This document shows positions 55,015 through 63,898 of a DNA stretch of 64,000 nucleotides, piece by piece. The position numbers and the translations under genes were made by a program. How positions within the stretch are numbered: the stretch's first letter is position 1; every line of letters begins with the position of its first letter. Source of the DNA: DATMER01 sp035556715 (GTDB taxonomy: Bacteria > Acidobacteriota > Thermoanaerobaculia > Multivoradales > UBA5704); NCBI GenBank assembly GCA_035556715.1, contig DATMER010000003.1, forward strand, positions 62,001-126,000, given 5' to 3'. The notes beneath the pieces are model-generated. The model worked only from the letters and a program-made list of their open reading frames with translations, had not been told where the DNA came from and did no database searches.

Positions 55015-55710
55015 ATGAATGAAATAATCGACTTGAGCCAGGAGATCTTCACGGGCATGCCTGTCTTTCCCGGCCTTCCGGAAGTAGAGATCACCATGCA
55101 CGTCTCGCATGAACAGTGGGATGGCATTCCCGATAGCGAAGTCGTTTCACCCGCCGTGAACCGGCTGATACTGGGCGAACATACAGGTACGCACGTCGAT
55201 GCCATCAACCACATGGCACGTCAGTACCGGGAACAGTCTATCGACACGATGCCGCTGACGATGTTCTATACCGAGGGCATCTGCCTGGACCTGTCTTATA
55301 AAGGTCCGCTTGATTTGATCGAGCCAGCGGACTTGGAGCGCGCACTCTCCGAGGCGGGTCTTGAAATCAAGCAGGGGGACACAGTTCTACTGTATACGGA
55401 TCATTATCGGCGCGCATTTGGGACAGATGATTGGCACAATGGACCTGGGGTTAGTACTGACACGGCACGCTGGCTGGGGCAGCAGGGGATCGCGGCTTTT
55501 GGCGTGGAAACGATGGCGCCGGGTGTGATTGACGTTTCCAACAAGGAAGTTCATCGTATTTGCGGGGAGCTGAGCTTTACCCATTACGAGAACATGATCA
55601 ATTTGCACCAGCTAATCGGCCGGGGACGTTTTCGCTTTATTGGTCTGCCGCTCAGGATACGTGGAGGAACCGGCTCGCCTGTGCGGGCAGTTGCTGTCTT
55701 CGAGGGGTGA
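55015..55710 (+). CDS. Cyclase/kynurenine formamidase-like metal hydrolase
   Basis: A 231-residue protein of the cyclase family, which hydrolyses N-formylkynurenine or related cyclic and amide substrates using a metal. The signature HxGTHxDxxxH is seen in GEHTGTHVDAINHM. It also has IDLSQEIFTGMPVFPGLP at the N-terminus and a GVETMAPGVIDV segment. The base composition is very different from its neighbours: 27 of the 60 bases at 55381-55440 are G or C by my count, which suggests recent horizontal gain. It starts 6 bases after the propeller protein's stop. Confidence 0.92.
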   Translation: MNEIIDLSQEIFTGMPVFPGLPEVEITMHVSHEQWDGIPDSEVVSPAVNRLILGEHTGTHVDAINHMARQYREQSIDTMPLTMFYTEGICLDLSYKGPLDLIEPADLERALSEAGLEIKQGDTVLLYTDHYRRAFGTDDWHNGPGVSTDTARWLGQQGIAAFGVETMAPGVIDVSNKEVHRICGELSFTHYENMINLHQLIGRGRFRFIGLPLRIRGGTGSPVRAVAVFEG

Positions 55711-55748
55711 GGCAACCGGAAGAGTCCGGCAGGGGATAGACTTCTCGC

Positions 55749-56207
55749 ATGCTCGAGGCCGATCTCACCCGCCTGACCCTCGGACCTCTGTTCCTGATCT
55801 GTTTGCTGGTGGTGTTCTACCTGCGCGAGCGCAAGGCGGCCCGCCTGTTCATGGTGATCGGCGTGCTCCACGTGCTCGGGGGCCTCTGGGTCGGGCGCGA
55901 GCCGCTCCTGCGCATCTTCCGCGAAGGCTTCCTCGGGGAGGCGGACTCCGGCCTGGGTAACGTCCCTCCGGACGCGGACAAGGAGCTCCTCTTCTGGTTC
56001 GTGCTCTGGGGGGTGTTCACCTTCGTCCTCGGACAGCTCCTCTCGTGGATGGAGCGGCACGGCCAGCCCCCTCCCGCCTGGCTCGGATGGGAGCTGGTCG
56101 TCATCAATCTCTTTGCCGCGGCCCTGATGCCCAAGGGAGGGTTCTGGCTGGTCCTGATTCCCTCGTTCCTGATCATCCGGGAATCGCGACGGCCTCAGGC
56201 GCCGTGA
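55749..56207 (+). CDS. Small membrane protein, DUF6463-like
   Basis: A 152-residue protein with four hydrophobic helices: near residues 12-25, 33-48, 80-95 and 112-145. The second half reads ELLFWFVLWGVFTFVLGQLL and later ALMPKGGFWLVLIPSFLI. The pattern resembles small DUF6463 membrane proteins of unknown role; the assignment is tentative. The 3' end overlaps the convergent halogenase-like gene by 35 bases. Confidence 0.68.
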   Translation: MLEADLTRLTLGPLFLICLLVVFYLRERKAARLFMVIGVLHVLGGLWVGREPLLRIFREGFLGEADSGLGNVPPDADKELLFWFVLWGVFTFVLGQLLSWMERHGQPPPAWLGWELVVINLFAAALMPKGGFWLVLIPSFLIIRESRRPQAP

Positions 56208-57993
56208 GCTCCACCCGCCGGGCCTCCGGTTTGAGCCGCCGGGTCCGGAAGCGGGCCATGCAGGGGATCTCAAACCTCCAGGCATAGCTCTCGGACGTCT
56301 CGGCACAGGCCGCCTCGAGGCGCTCGGCCATGGCGTCGGGATCGAATTCCAGATGGTCGAGATCGATGCCGCGGATGTAGGCGGCATTGGTCGCGGCCCG
56401 GGGATCGTCGAGCACGGCTGCGGTGACGTGGGCCATGGTCCAGCGGGCCAGGTCGCGGATGTTCTCGAGCTGCTCGTCCAGCACCTGTCGCGCCTCGTCA
56501 ATACCGACTCCGACCTTGTAGAAGGTCATCTCGGCGGAGACCAGGGCTCCCACTTCCATGAAATCGAAGAAGACCGGCTCCGGGGCTTCGAGGACCACGT
56601 TCTCCTTCTTCCACCGGTAGTAGGCGGCCAGGATGCGATGCATGCCCTGGTTCATGGGCCCCAGTTGACTGAACCGGCGCAGGAACCCGGGCAGGAACGC
56701 CTGGTTGATGTGCAGGTCGTTGATGAAGGGGAAGACGTAGAAGGAAAAGTAGATGGTGAGCTCCCAGACGTAGCGCAGGGAGAAGGCCTCCTGGTCTCCC
56801 AGCGTGCAGTAGCTCACGGCGAAGCTGGGAACGTAGGCTTCGTAGATCGCCCGGGCCAGGGGCTCATAGAAGCGGATCTTGGTCTCCAGCTCGCGTTGAT
56901 CGTTCGTCAGGATGCAGTCGGTGATCAGGGTGTTGTAGGTCGAGATCAGGTCTCCGCCCGGGCTGTAGAGGGGATCGGTGAAGCGGCAGGCCTCGCCGCA
57001 GAGAGCCCAGCGGGAGGGCGAGATCGTCTGTCCGTTGTCGAGGGCGAAGCTGGTGAAGCCCGAATGGTAGAGGATCTTCCGCTGCGGCAGGTCGCGGGCG
57101 TAGAGCGGGTACTCGCGGCAGATCCACTCGACGAGCTTCTCGGGTGTGGAGACGTCCTTGAAGGCGACGTTGGCGGAATCGAACACCAGCCCCAGGCTGG
57201 TCTTGCCGTGGAGAGGGATCTCCCAGAACCAGTAGCCCTCGCCGCAATAGTGATTGGTGGCGAGGAAGGTGGGGAAATGCCCCAGGGTCCCCCGCTCGGG
57301 CCGGACCCGGATGGCCTTCCGGTCGAGGTTGGTGCACTTCTCGGGGTCCAGGAGCCCCTCGACCCACATGAACGAGGAACCGTGCCGGATGGGGCTCGGA
57401 CGGTCGAGGTCCTTCTTGCGGACCAGGAAGCGGCCCCGGCCGGAGGCGTCCACCACCCAGCCGGCACTGCCGGAGACCTCCTGGTCTCCCGCCTTGAAGC
57501 GCGCTTGGAAGCGGAAACTGTGGGGACCGCCGTCTTCCGACAGGTCCACCTGCAGGTCGGCCATGGGGTGGATGATCTCGAAGCCCGGGCACTCGCGGTT
57601 CTTCTCCAGGACCGCGGCCTCGAACTTGTTGCGGTCGAGCTGGTAGGTGGCGATGTTGGAAATCTTGCGGATGTAAGACTGGCTGAGGTCCTCCCAGACG
57701 CCGCCTCCGCGCTCCGACTTCCAGTAGAAGCGGAGGTTGTACTTGAGGAAGTGCTCCCGCAGGAGGTGCTCTTCCATTTCGAGCACCCGGGAGTAGTAGT
57801 AGCCGCTCACCTGGACCGTGGCCTCCCCCACCTTCTGCTTCGGCGTCGGGACCTCGGCCAAGCGGTCCAGCATCAGGATGCGGATCTCCGGGCGTTCGAG
57901 CAGGAGCTGGCGGGCGAGTGTCAGGCCCGCGAGGCCGGCACCGATGATCAGGACATCAACATCGCGATTACTGCGAAGGTTCTTCTCTTCCAT
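56173..57993 (-). CDS. Flavin-dependent halogenase-like oxidoreductase
   Basis: A 606-residue flavoprotein. The FAD-binding loop is LIIGAGLAGLTLARQLL. A GEATVQ segment near residue 56 parallels the halogenase GE(S/A)T loop. The WxWxIP halogenase signature appears as YWFWEIPLHGKTSLGLVF, and a later SPGGDLISTYNTLIT closes the FAD fold. Flavin halogenases chlorinate or brominate aromatic substrates, but many homologues are epoxidases or dehydrogenases, so the reaction is not certain. The catalytic Lys that many halogenases carry in the early GxGxxG-to-GEST interval may be the Lys in PKQKVGEATV. An ABM-domain enzyme is divergent at 58129. Confidence 0.83.
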   Translation of the reverse strand: MEEKNLRSNRDVDVLIIGAGLAGLTLARQLLLERPEIRILMLDRLAEVPTPKQKVGEATVQVSGYYYSRVLEMEEHLLREHFLKYNLRFYWKSERGGGVWEDLSQSYIRKISNIATYQLDRNKFEAAVLEKNRECPGFEIIHPMADLQVDLSEDGGPHSFRFQARFKAGDQEVSGSAGWVVDASGRGRFLVRKKDLDRPSPIRHGSSFMWVEGLLDPEKCTNLDRKAIRVRPERGTLGHFPTFLATNHYCGEGYWFWEIPLHGKTSLGLVFDSANVAFKDVSTPEKLVEWICREYPLYARDLPQRKILYHSGFTSFALDNGQTISPSRWALCGEACRFTDPLYSPGGDLISTYNTLITDCILTNDQRELETKIRFYEPLARAIYEAYVPSFAVSYCTLGDQEAFSLRYVWELTIYFSFYVFPFINDLHINQAFLPGFLRRFSQLGPMNQGMHRILAAYYRWKKENVVLEAPEPVFFDFMEVGALVSAEMTFYKVGVGIDEARQVLDEQLENIRDLARWTMAHVTAAVLDDPRAATNAAYIRGIDLDHLEFDPDAMAERLEAACAETSESYAWRFEIPCMARFRTRRLKPEARRVELTAPEAVAIPG

Positions 57994-58128
57994 TCTCCAA
58001 GGCCCCCATCCTGGTGGTCGTCGTGCGGAGCAAGCCGCGATCTCTTGGGCGCAGGAGCGCTGCCTTTCGTTTCAAGCTGTAGGGTACACCGGAAAGTTGA
58101 GCCATACTCTCGCAAGGAGGTGCTCAGT

Positions 58129-58470
58129 ATGCCGGTCATCTCGCCCGATCATCCAGCTTTCACCGTTATCGTCCGGGTCAAGGTCTCTCCCGAGCATCAG
58201 TCCGAGCTGCTCGAGCAGTCGCGGCGGATGGTACCCATCTTCCAGAAGCAGCCGGGCTTCATCTTCATGGCCGTGCACCGCAGCCTGGACGGCGAGGAGG
58301 TCACCAGCTATCTCCAATGGGAGAGCCAAGCCCACCACGAGGCCTGCCAGGCCAGCCCGGAGGTCGCCGCGGCCGGCGGCGAGTGGATGCGCTTCATCCA
58401 GTCAGGCCAAGCCACTTTCGAGGTCCGCACTTACGAAGTGGCCGCCGCGGCCGAGGCTCCGGGGAGATAG
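58129..58470 (+). CDS. ABM-domain monooxygenase-like protein
   Basis: A 113-residue protein with one antibiotic-biosynthesis-monooxygenase (ABM) domain: FTVIVRVKVSPEHQSELLEQ, PIFQKQPGFIFMAVHRSLDG and YLQWESQAHHEACQ. Members are cofactor-independent quinol oxygenases or stress proteins and usually form dimers. The ribosome site AAGGAGG is ideal for ATG 58129; the long upstream frame is a shadow of the halogenase gene. It is followed by the DUF1801 gene after two bases. Confidence 0.9.
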   Translation: MPVISPDHPAFTVIVRVKVSPEHQSELLEQSRRMVPIFQKQPGFIFMAVHRSLDGEEVTSYLQWESQAHHEACQASPEVAAAGGEWMRFIQSGQATFEVRTYEVAAAAEAPGR

Positions 58471-58472
58471 CC

Positions 58473-58883
58473 ATGGCGGAACGCAAACAGGTGCCGCGCA
58501 CGTCGCCGAAGAAGGGCCAGAGCCTGGACGAGTACATCGCCGGCCTGGAGCCGTGGCAGGCCGAGATCGTGTCCGCGCTCCGCAAGCTCGTCCGGGAGGC
58601 GGAGCCCGAGCTCGCCGAGGTCATCAAGTGGGGGCAGCCCGTGTTCGAGGCCGGCGGGCCGGTCTGCTACATCAAGCCGTTCAAGAAGCACGTCAACTTC
58701 GGCTTCTGGCGCGGCGCCGAGCTCGAAGATCCCGAGGGGCTCCTGGAGGTCGGGGGCTCGAAGATGGGACACGTCAAGCTCGAGAACGCGGGAGGGATCC
58801 GGAAGAAGGCTTTCCAGGACCTCGTGCGGCAGGCGGTGGACCTCAACCGGCGCCTGGGCAATCCAACCGCCACCCGCAAGTGA
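58473..58883 (+). CDS. DUF1801 domain protein
   Basis: A 136-residue protein with a single DUF1801 (YdhG-like) domain: LDEYIAGLEPWQAEIVSALRK, EVIKWGQPVFEAGGPVCYIK and KKHVNFGFWRGAEL. Function is unknown for this widespread small family; the fold has a conserved pocket and some relatives are linked to metal or ligand binding. ATG 58473 has GGGGAGATAG ahead of it. It follows the ABM gene by two bases, so the two are co-transcribed. Confidence 0.88.
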   Translation: MAERKQVPRTSPKKGQSLDEYIAGLEPWQAEIVSALRKLVREAEPELAEVIKWGQPVFEAGGPVCYIKPFKKHVNFGFWRGAELEDPEGLLEVGGSKMGHVKLENAGGIRKKAFQDLVRQAVDLNRRLGNPTATRK

Positions 58884-58895
58884 CGCCCGGTCCGC

Positions 58896-61800
58896 TCAGG
58901 GCAGCGCCTTGCGCTCGTCCGAGGGCTTCGTGTTGACGTTGGAGACCAGGCCACCGTCGATCTGGATGCTGACGTAGGGCGTCTCCGGCGAGGTGCAGAC
59001 CTGGACCGTGACCGCGTGCGGCCGCCGTCCGCCGTCCAGGCTCCAGGTCCCATACCCCGTGAAGGTGACCGTGTCGTACTGCCCGCCTTCCGGCCGCGAC
59101 CCCAGGGAGTGGACGAAGCTCGCCCAGGCCAGAGTGGTGAGACGGAAAGTCCCCTCCTGCTGGCTGTGGTTCGTGTACTCGAAGAAGGGGGCCTCGCGTT
59201 CGGGATCGGCCGCGATCGAGTAGAGGTAGGAGAACTCTTCGCCGGTCGAGGCCCGCACCCTCTTCGCCTCTCCCCGCTTGACCGCCTTCGGGTCGCCTTC
59301 GTCGCCGATCGCCCGCAGCCAGAGGAACGGGTCGAGCGCCGAGCCCGGGCCGATGACGAAGCCGGTGGCGAGGTCCGGCGCCGGGAAGAGGAAGCCGGGC
59401 GGATAGGGGATGTTCACCTCGGCCTTGAGCCGGAACACCGGCTCGCCGCGCGCCCCGCGCTCCAGCCGCGCCGGTCCGCGGAAGAAGAAGGACGACTGCG
59501 GTGTGCGCGGCTCCACCCGCACCAGGGCGAAGAAGACGTCCTGGCCAATGAGCCCCCGCCGCAGGACCTCGTTCAGGAAGTCACCCGTGCGCAGGTCCAC
59601 CGCTCCCACCGCCAGGTCGAAGGGGTCGTCGAGGAAGTTCACCGCGTCCAGGAAGTAGGTGCGCAAGGGGAACCTCAGGAACTCGTCGTGCCCGATCGGG
59701 CCGGGGTAGAGGCGGCCCGGGAAGACGGCGGCCAGCGGCTGGGGGACCGTGTCGGCCAGGAGGCCGCCCGGCGAGAGCGAGGAGACGGCTACCGAGACCG
59801 AGTCGCCGAAGCGCTCGCCGAACTGCACCTCCAGCCGGCCCATGACGTGCGAGCGTCCCTTGGCGTAGCCCCCCAGGGTGTCGGTGTTGAGGGTGAACTG
59901 GTCCCCGAAGCTGGAGTTATGGGTGAACAGGGTCAGCTCCTGCACGCTGTTGAACGGCACGTCGAGGAGCTCCCCGGCCTCCTCCGTCTCATCCGGCTCC
60001 CGCGTGCTCAACTGCATGTGAGGGTGCATGGCCATGCCGCTGGCCGGGATGCTGGCGAAGTCCGCCGCAGGGCTGGAGAACGGGAGCGCCCAGGCCACCG
60101 GATCGTTGCCGAGCCGGGAGCCCAGGGGCAGGAAGGTGCTGCCGTAGAACGTGAAGTCGAGCCTGCCGTCCGGCCGCGGGTCGAACCGTGCCCAGGCCGA
60201 TCCATACTGGCCCGGGAAGGTGATGGGCTGGGTCGGGAAGTTCGGGTTGACCCGCACCAGTCCGAACAGGGCCGAGTTCCGGAACTGGACGAAGACCTGG
60301 AGGTTGGAGACCTCTCCCGTTGCCAGGTTCAGCTCGCCCGACGAGACCATGGAGGAGTCGTCCGACACCCGCGCCTGGAGGACCGGCCAGCGGAAGAGCT
60401 GTGGCGCGGACAGCACCCCGTCGTCGCCGGCCAGCCCCTCTCCCAGCGAGATCTGAAAGCGGGTCACGTCACCCACGGGGGGCGAGAAGCGGAGGTGGAC
60501 GTTGCCGCTCAGGTGGCTGTCGTACAGGATCAGGCCGCCAAAGAAAAGATCGCCGCAGCTCCCGTACTGGGCGGCCTTTTCGTCCGCGCAGTCGACGATG
60601 CGGATGGCGTCGCCGTGGTAGCTGGCCCTCCTGCTCAGGGGCAGGGTCTGCTCGAGCCCCGGGGGGAGCTGGAGCCTCCCCGGCCGCGGCGGGGGGGGCG
60701 GCCAGTCCTTTCCACCATTCACCTTGGCCGTCCCCCGCTTGGGAGGGCGTTTCGGCACCTCGGCCGCCATCGAGGCCAGGGGGAGCTCGGAGCGCACCGG
60801 ACCCTCGGGAGGGCGATAGCTCACCACCGGATCGGAGGCGGCAACGCCATCCACGTCGATCCGGCCGAAGCGGGCGCCGTAGACGCGCTCAAGGAGCCGC
60901 AGCAGCTCGGACGCGATGACCGCGTGCCCGGTCCGGCCGGGAAACCAGCCGTTGAGGGAGTAGAAGCCGCCCAGGAAGTCGGCCGTGAGATGGCGGACGC
61001 CGGTGGCGATCCCCCCCTCCCGGACCCTGCGGATGAGCGCGTGCAGGTCGAAAACGAGGGCGCCGTGCTCCCCGGCCGCCGCGCCCAGGGCGTAGTTCAT
61101 CTCGTCGACCCTCGCGCTGATCGCCCGGGCCTGCGGCTCGCGCAGGAGGCAGGAGGACGGCAGGGGCCGGACCACGCCCGCGAGGATCTGGTTGCCGATC
61201 TCCACCAGCCCCTGCAGCGTGACGCGGTCTCCCGCGGCCAGGCCATAGGCGGTGGAGAGCGCGGGAGCGGTCACCCGCAGGACCCGGGCCGCCGCGTCGA
61301 GGGTCGAGAGGTGGGCCGTATCCAGGGGGTCCGGCACGGTCAGGACGACAACCTCGGCGCCGGACTTCCGGAGTGCGGCCACGAGCCGGGTGGCGTCCTT
61401 CCGGAAAGCGTCCGCGGAGGGCAGCCGCTCCGGCTCGCCCGCGACGGCCGCGGCACTCGCTTCGATGGCCTCGGCATAGCCGAGCTCGACCAGGGCGAGG
61501 GTGGGCTGCTGGCCGAGGGCAGCCTCGAGCTGGGTGGGGAGCTCCGTCTTCCCCTCGATCAGACCGGGCACTCCGAGGACGAGGTTGAGCGCCGTCCGTT
61601 TCGCGTCGCCGCGGTGCACGATCGGCTGGGCGGGGCGCAGCTCCAGGGCATCGGCCAGGTGGAGCCCCGGCACGGAGAGGTTCTGCGGTATCGCTAGCAT
61701 CGCGGCTTCGGAAAGGTCCTCGCGGACCGTGTCCTGCATCATCGCCGGCACGCGCACGGGGAGCCGGGGCAGGCCGGGCAGGTCGCCGAGACCGGGCGGC

Positions 61801-62633
61801 TGGATCAGGGGGAGCCGCAGCCCGGCCCGCATCTGGCGCGCCATCTGCGCCGGGAAGCTCTCCCGCTGAAGGTCGGCTTTCAGTCCGAAGTCGGCCATTC
61901 CGGCGGCGAGCCCCTCGCCCAGCACAACGATCCGGCCGGTGCTCAACCTGCCGCTGTCGATCCGTCCGTCCGGCTCGCCCGGGTTGGGCGCGGGGCCGGG
62001 AGGCCGGTCGGGCCGTTCCGGGCGGCGGTCCCTGCCGAGGATTTCGCAGATCTGGTCCTGGTGCCGCTCCTCGTGCGCGGCGGTGAGGCGGAGGATCTGG
62101 GGGACGTCGTTCGCGCCAAGCAGGGGGTGCTGGTAGGTCATCCGGCAAAAGTCGAGGTCGGCGTTCTGCTCGAGCAGGCGGCGGGTCTCGTCCAGGGACC
62201 GGCGCAGCTCCTGGCGCAGCTCGTCCGCCGGCTTCCCCCGCCGCGGCCTCAGCTCGTCGGAGGTGCTGGCCGCGAACAGCCGGTTGCGGACCATGGCCTC
62301 GCGCACGGAGAAGGGCATGAACAGGCTGGCGAGAGTGGACGGGATCGACAGCAGGGGCAGCAGGCTCCTGGGAACGAGCGCCGGAGAGAGGCCCGCCGTG
62401 GTGAGGTCGCGCCACAGGTAAGGACGGCGGCCGGAGCGGGCGAGCGCGATCAGCTCGGAAATCACCTCCCGGTTGGCCTCTTCGGCCTTGAGCAGGTGAT
62501 CCAGGACCTCCCCCACCGACCAGCGGTCCTGCACCGGGACACGGTCCAGCTCCTGCTGGGAGAGGCCCTCCACGAGGTCCAGGGTCCGGGCGCGGGCGGA
62601 TTCGAGCCGCGCCAGCTCGGTCTCGGGAATCAT
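58896..62633 (-). CDS. DinB-SGNH fusion protein with large beta-rich C-terminus
   Basis: A 1,245-residue protein. Residues 1-210 are a DinB-fold domain (DRWSVGEVLDHLLKAEEANRE, and AAHEERHQDQICEIL with metal-site histidines). Residues about 235-650 look like an SGNH hydrolase: IVVLGEGLAAGMADF at block I, and GWFPGRTGHAVIASELL at the C-terminal His block. The GDS(L) Ser is replaced (GEGL), so hydrolysis is doubtful. Residues about 680-1245 are beta-rich with a CHRD-like repeat pattern (DGVLSAPQLFRWPVLQ, LTLFTHNSSFGDQF). No signal peptide is seen. The ATG overlaps the patatin stop by 4 bases. The combination is unusual. Confidence 0.8.
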   Translation of the reverse strand: MIPETELARLESARARTLDLVEGLSQQELDRVPVQDRWSVGEVLDHLLKAEEANREVISELIALARSGRRPYLWRDLTTAGLSPALVPRSLLPLLSIPSTLASLFMPFSVREAMVRNRLFAASTSDELRPRRGKPADELRQELRRSLDETRRLLEQNADLDFCRMTYQHPLLGANDVPQILRLTAAHEERHQDQICEILGRDRRPERPDRPPGPAPNPGEPDGRIDSGRLSTGRIVVLGEGLAAGMADFGLKADLQRESFPAQMARQMRAGLRLPLIQPPGLGDLPGLPRLPVRVPAMMQDTVREDLSEAAMLAIPQNLSVPGLHLADALELRPAQPIVHRGDAKRTALNLVLGVPGLIEGKTELPTQLEAALGQQPTLALVELGYAEAIEASAAAVAGEPERLPSADAFRKDATRLVAALRKSGAEVVVLTVPDPLDTAHLSTLDAAARVLRVTAPALSTAYGLAAGDRVTLQGLVEIGNQILAGVVRPLPSSCLLREPQARAISARVDEMNYALGAAAGEHGALVFDLHALIRRVREGGIATGVRHLTADFLGGFYSLNGWFPGRTGHAVIASELLRLLERVYGARFGRIDVDGVAASDPVVSYRPPEGPVRSELPLASMAAEVPKRPPKRGTAKVNGGKDWPPPPPRPGRLQLPPGLEQTLPLSRRASYHGDAIRIVDCADEKAAQYGSCGDLFFGGLILYDSHLSGNVHLRFSPPVGDVTRFQISLGEGLAGDDGVLSAPQLFRWPVLQARVSDDSSMVSSGELNLATGEVSNLQVFVQFRNSALFGLVRVNPNFPTQPITFPGQYGSAWARFDPRPDGRLDFTFYGSTFLPLGSRLGNDPVAWALPFSSPAADFASIPASGMAMHPHMQLSTREPDETEEAGELLDVPFNSVQELTLFTHNSSFGDQFTLNTDTLGGYAKGRSHVMGRLEVQFGERFGDSVSVAVSSLSPGGLLADTVPQPLAAVFPGRLYPGPIGHDEFLRFPLRTYFLDAVNFLDDPFDLAVGAVDLRTGDFLNEVLRRGLIGQDVFFALVRVEPRTPQSSFFFRGPARLERGARGEPVFRLKAEVNIPYPPGFLFPAPDLATGFVIGPGSALDPFLWLRAIGDEGDPKAVKRGEAKRVRASTGEEFSYLYSIAADPEREAPFFEYTNHSQQEGTFRLTTLAWASFVHSLGSRPEGGQYDTVTFTGYGTWSLDGGRRPHAVTVQVCTSPETPYVSIQIDGGLVSNVNTKPSDERKALP

Positions 62634-63898
62634 GGATTTCCTCCTGAGCGACTGCCATCCCCTCTCTCCACCTCACTATGGGCGGCCTGCGTGAGCTCCT
62701 CGTCGTTGACGGTCGGGAGCACACAACCGGAAGCCTCGCAGTCGTGGAGGGTGGCGTCGGCAAAGCCGCGCTCGATCAATTCCTGGATGTGCCCGCGGTC
62801 CAGGTTGAGCAGCCCCAGGGCGCCGCCGCTCAGGTCGTCCCGCGGGTGGTAGCGGTGGATCGTCAGCGGCCGGTAGCGGAGGAACTTCTGCACCCGGGAC
62901 AGGATCTTGTTCACGCTCTTGGCCAGGAGCTCCACCTCAGGGTTGCCGATGGTGCGGCCCTTTTCGATGGCGTCGAAAATCTCGATGCTGCGGTTGATGA
63001 CGGCCGCGTCCCCGATGTCGTCGTTGACCGTCCTGGCCCAGGAGATCGCCTGCTGGCGGTAGATCGTGGCCAGGGTGCTCTGCAATGCGCCGAAGGGGAT
63101 CGCCCGCACCTGGGGGTCAAGGTAGATCACGTGCAGGATGTCGGCCCCGGCATCGGTCGCCAGCTTGAGGGGGGTGTTCATGAGGACCCCGCCGTCGACG
63201 TGCGGCTCGGCGCCGATCGTGATCGGAGGGAAGATCCCGGGGATCGCGCTGGACGCCATCAGAATGGCCGGCCCCAGACGATCGGTCATGTCCAGGTTCT
63301 GGTAGACCTCGAGCGCGCCCGTGGTCCAGTTGGTTGTGGTGACCCGGAGCTTGCGGCTGGAGCTGCGGATGCTCTCGAACCGGATCGAGTCGCGGATCGT
63401 CTGCTCCCAGGGCTCGGTCGAGACGAAGGTCGTGAAGTTCAGCAGCTCCACGATCCTCTGCCGCAGGTTCGCGTCGCGCTGGGTGACGAAGTTGACGGCG
63501 CGCTGCAGCCCGTCCCAGCCCACCACCGCCCCGTCCTGGAGGAACTGGAGAAAGGGCTGGAACGGGTTCGGCAGGTAGCGCGAGGGCTCCAGCAGCTCGA
63601 AGGGATCTCCCCGGAGGCGGAAGGCGCCGTTGGGCCGGCTCGCGGTCTCCGCCAGGCAGTCCAGCCAGACCGACTCCAGGTTCCCCGCGGCGGAAGCGCC
63701 GTACGTGTCCCACTGGCTGGTCAGGAAGGCGGCGTTGAAGGAGCCGATGGAAGTGCCCGCGTAGACGTCGGGCACGAGGGGCGTGCACCGGGTGGCGGGC
63801 GACTTGCCCACCAGGAGCGCCTTGAGCACCCCGACCTCGTAGGCGCCGTTGGCGCCGCCGCCCGAGAGCACCACCGCGATCCTGCACTCGCCCTTCAT
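62630..63898 (-). CDS. Patatin-like phospholipase
   Basis: A 422-residue protein of the patatin family of acyl hydrolases. It shows the oxyanion-hole glycines in VVLSGGGANGAYEVGVLKA, the nucleophile Ser in AGTSIGSFNAAF and the catalytic Asp in EPHVDGGVLMNTPL. It should cleave acyl chains from phospholipids, probably in the cytoplasm since no signal peptide is seen. The frame starts at 63925, but ATG 63898 is chosen for its AGGAG ribosome site and because it overlaps the stop of a partial upstream gene. Its stop overlaps the DinB-SGNH start. Confidence 0.92.
   Translation of the reverse strand: MKGECRIAVVLSGGGANGAYEVGVLKALLVGKSPATRCTPLVPDVYAGTSIGSFNAAFLTSQWDTYGASAAGNLESVWLDCLAETASRPNGAFRLRGDPFELLEPSRYLPNPFQPFLQFLQDGAVVGWDGLQRAVNFVTQRDANLRQRIVELLNFTTFVSTEPWEQTIRDSIRFESIRSSSRKLRVTTTNWTTGALEVYQNLDMTDRLGPAILMASSAIPGIFPPITIGAEPHVDGGVLMNTPLKLATDAGADILHVIYLDPQVRAIPFGALQSTLATIYRQQAISWARTVNDDIGDAAVINRSIEIFDAIEKGRTIGNPEVELLAKSVNKILSRVQKFLRYRPLTIHRYHPRDDLSGGALGLLNLDRGHIQELIERGFADATLHDCEASGCVLPTVNDEELTQAAHSEVERGDGSRSGGNP

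Noticed and set aside
56353..58128. Long plus-strand frame leading into the ABM gene
   Set aside because: It is antisense to the halogenase-like gene, and the ABM domain starts at ATG 58129 after AAGGAGG.
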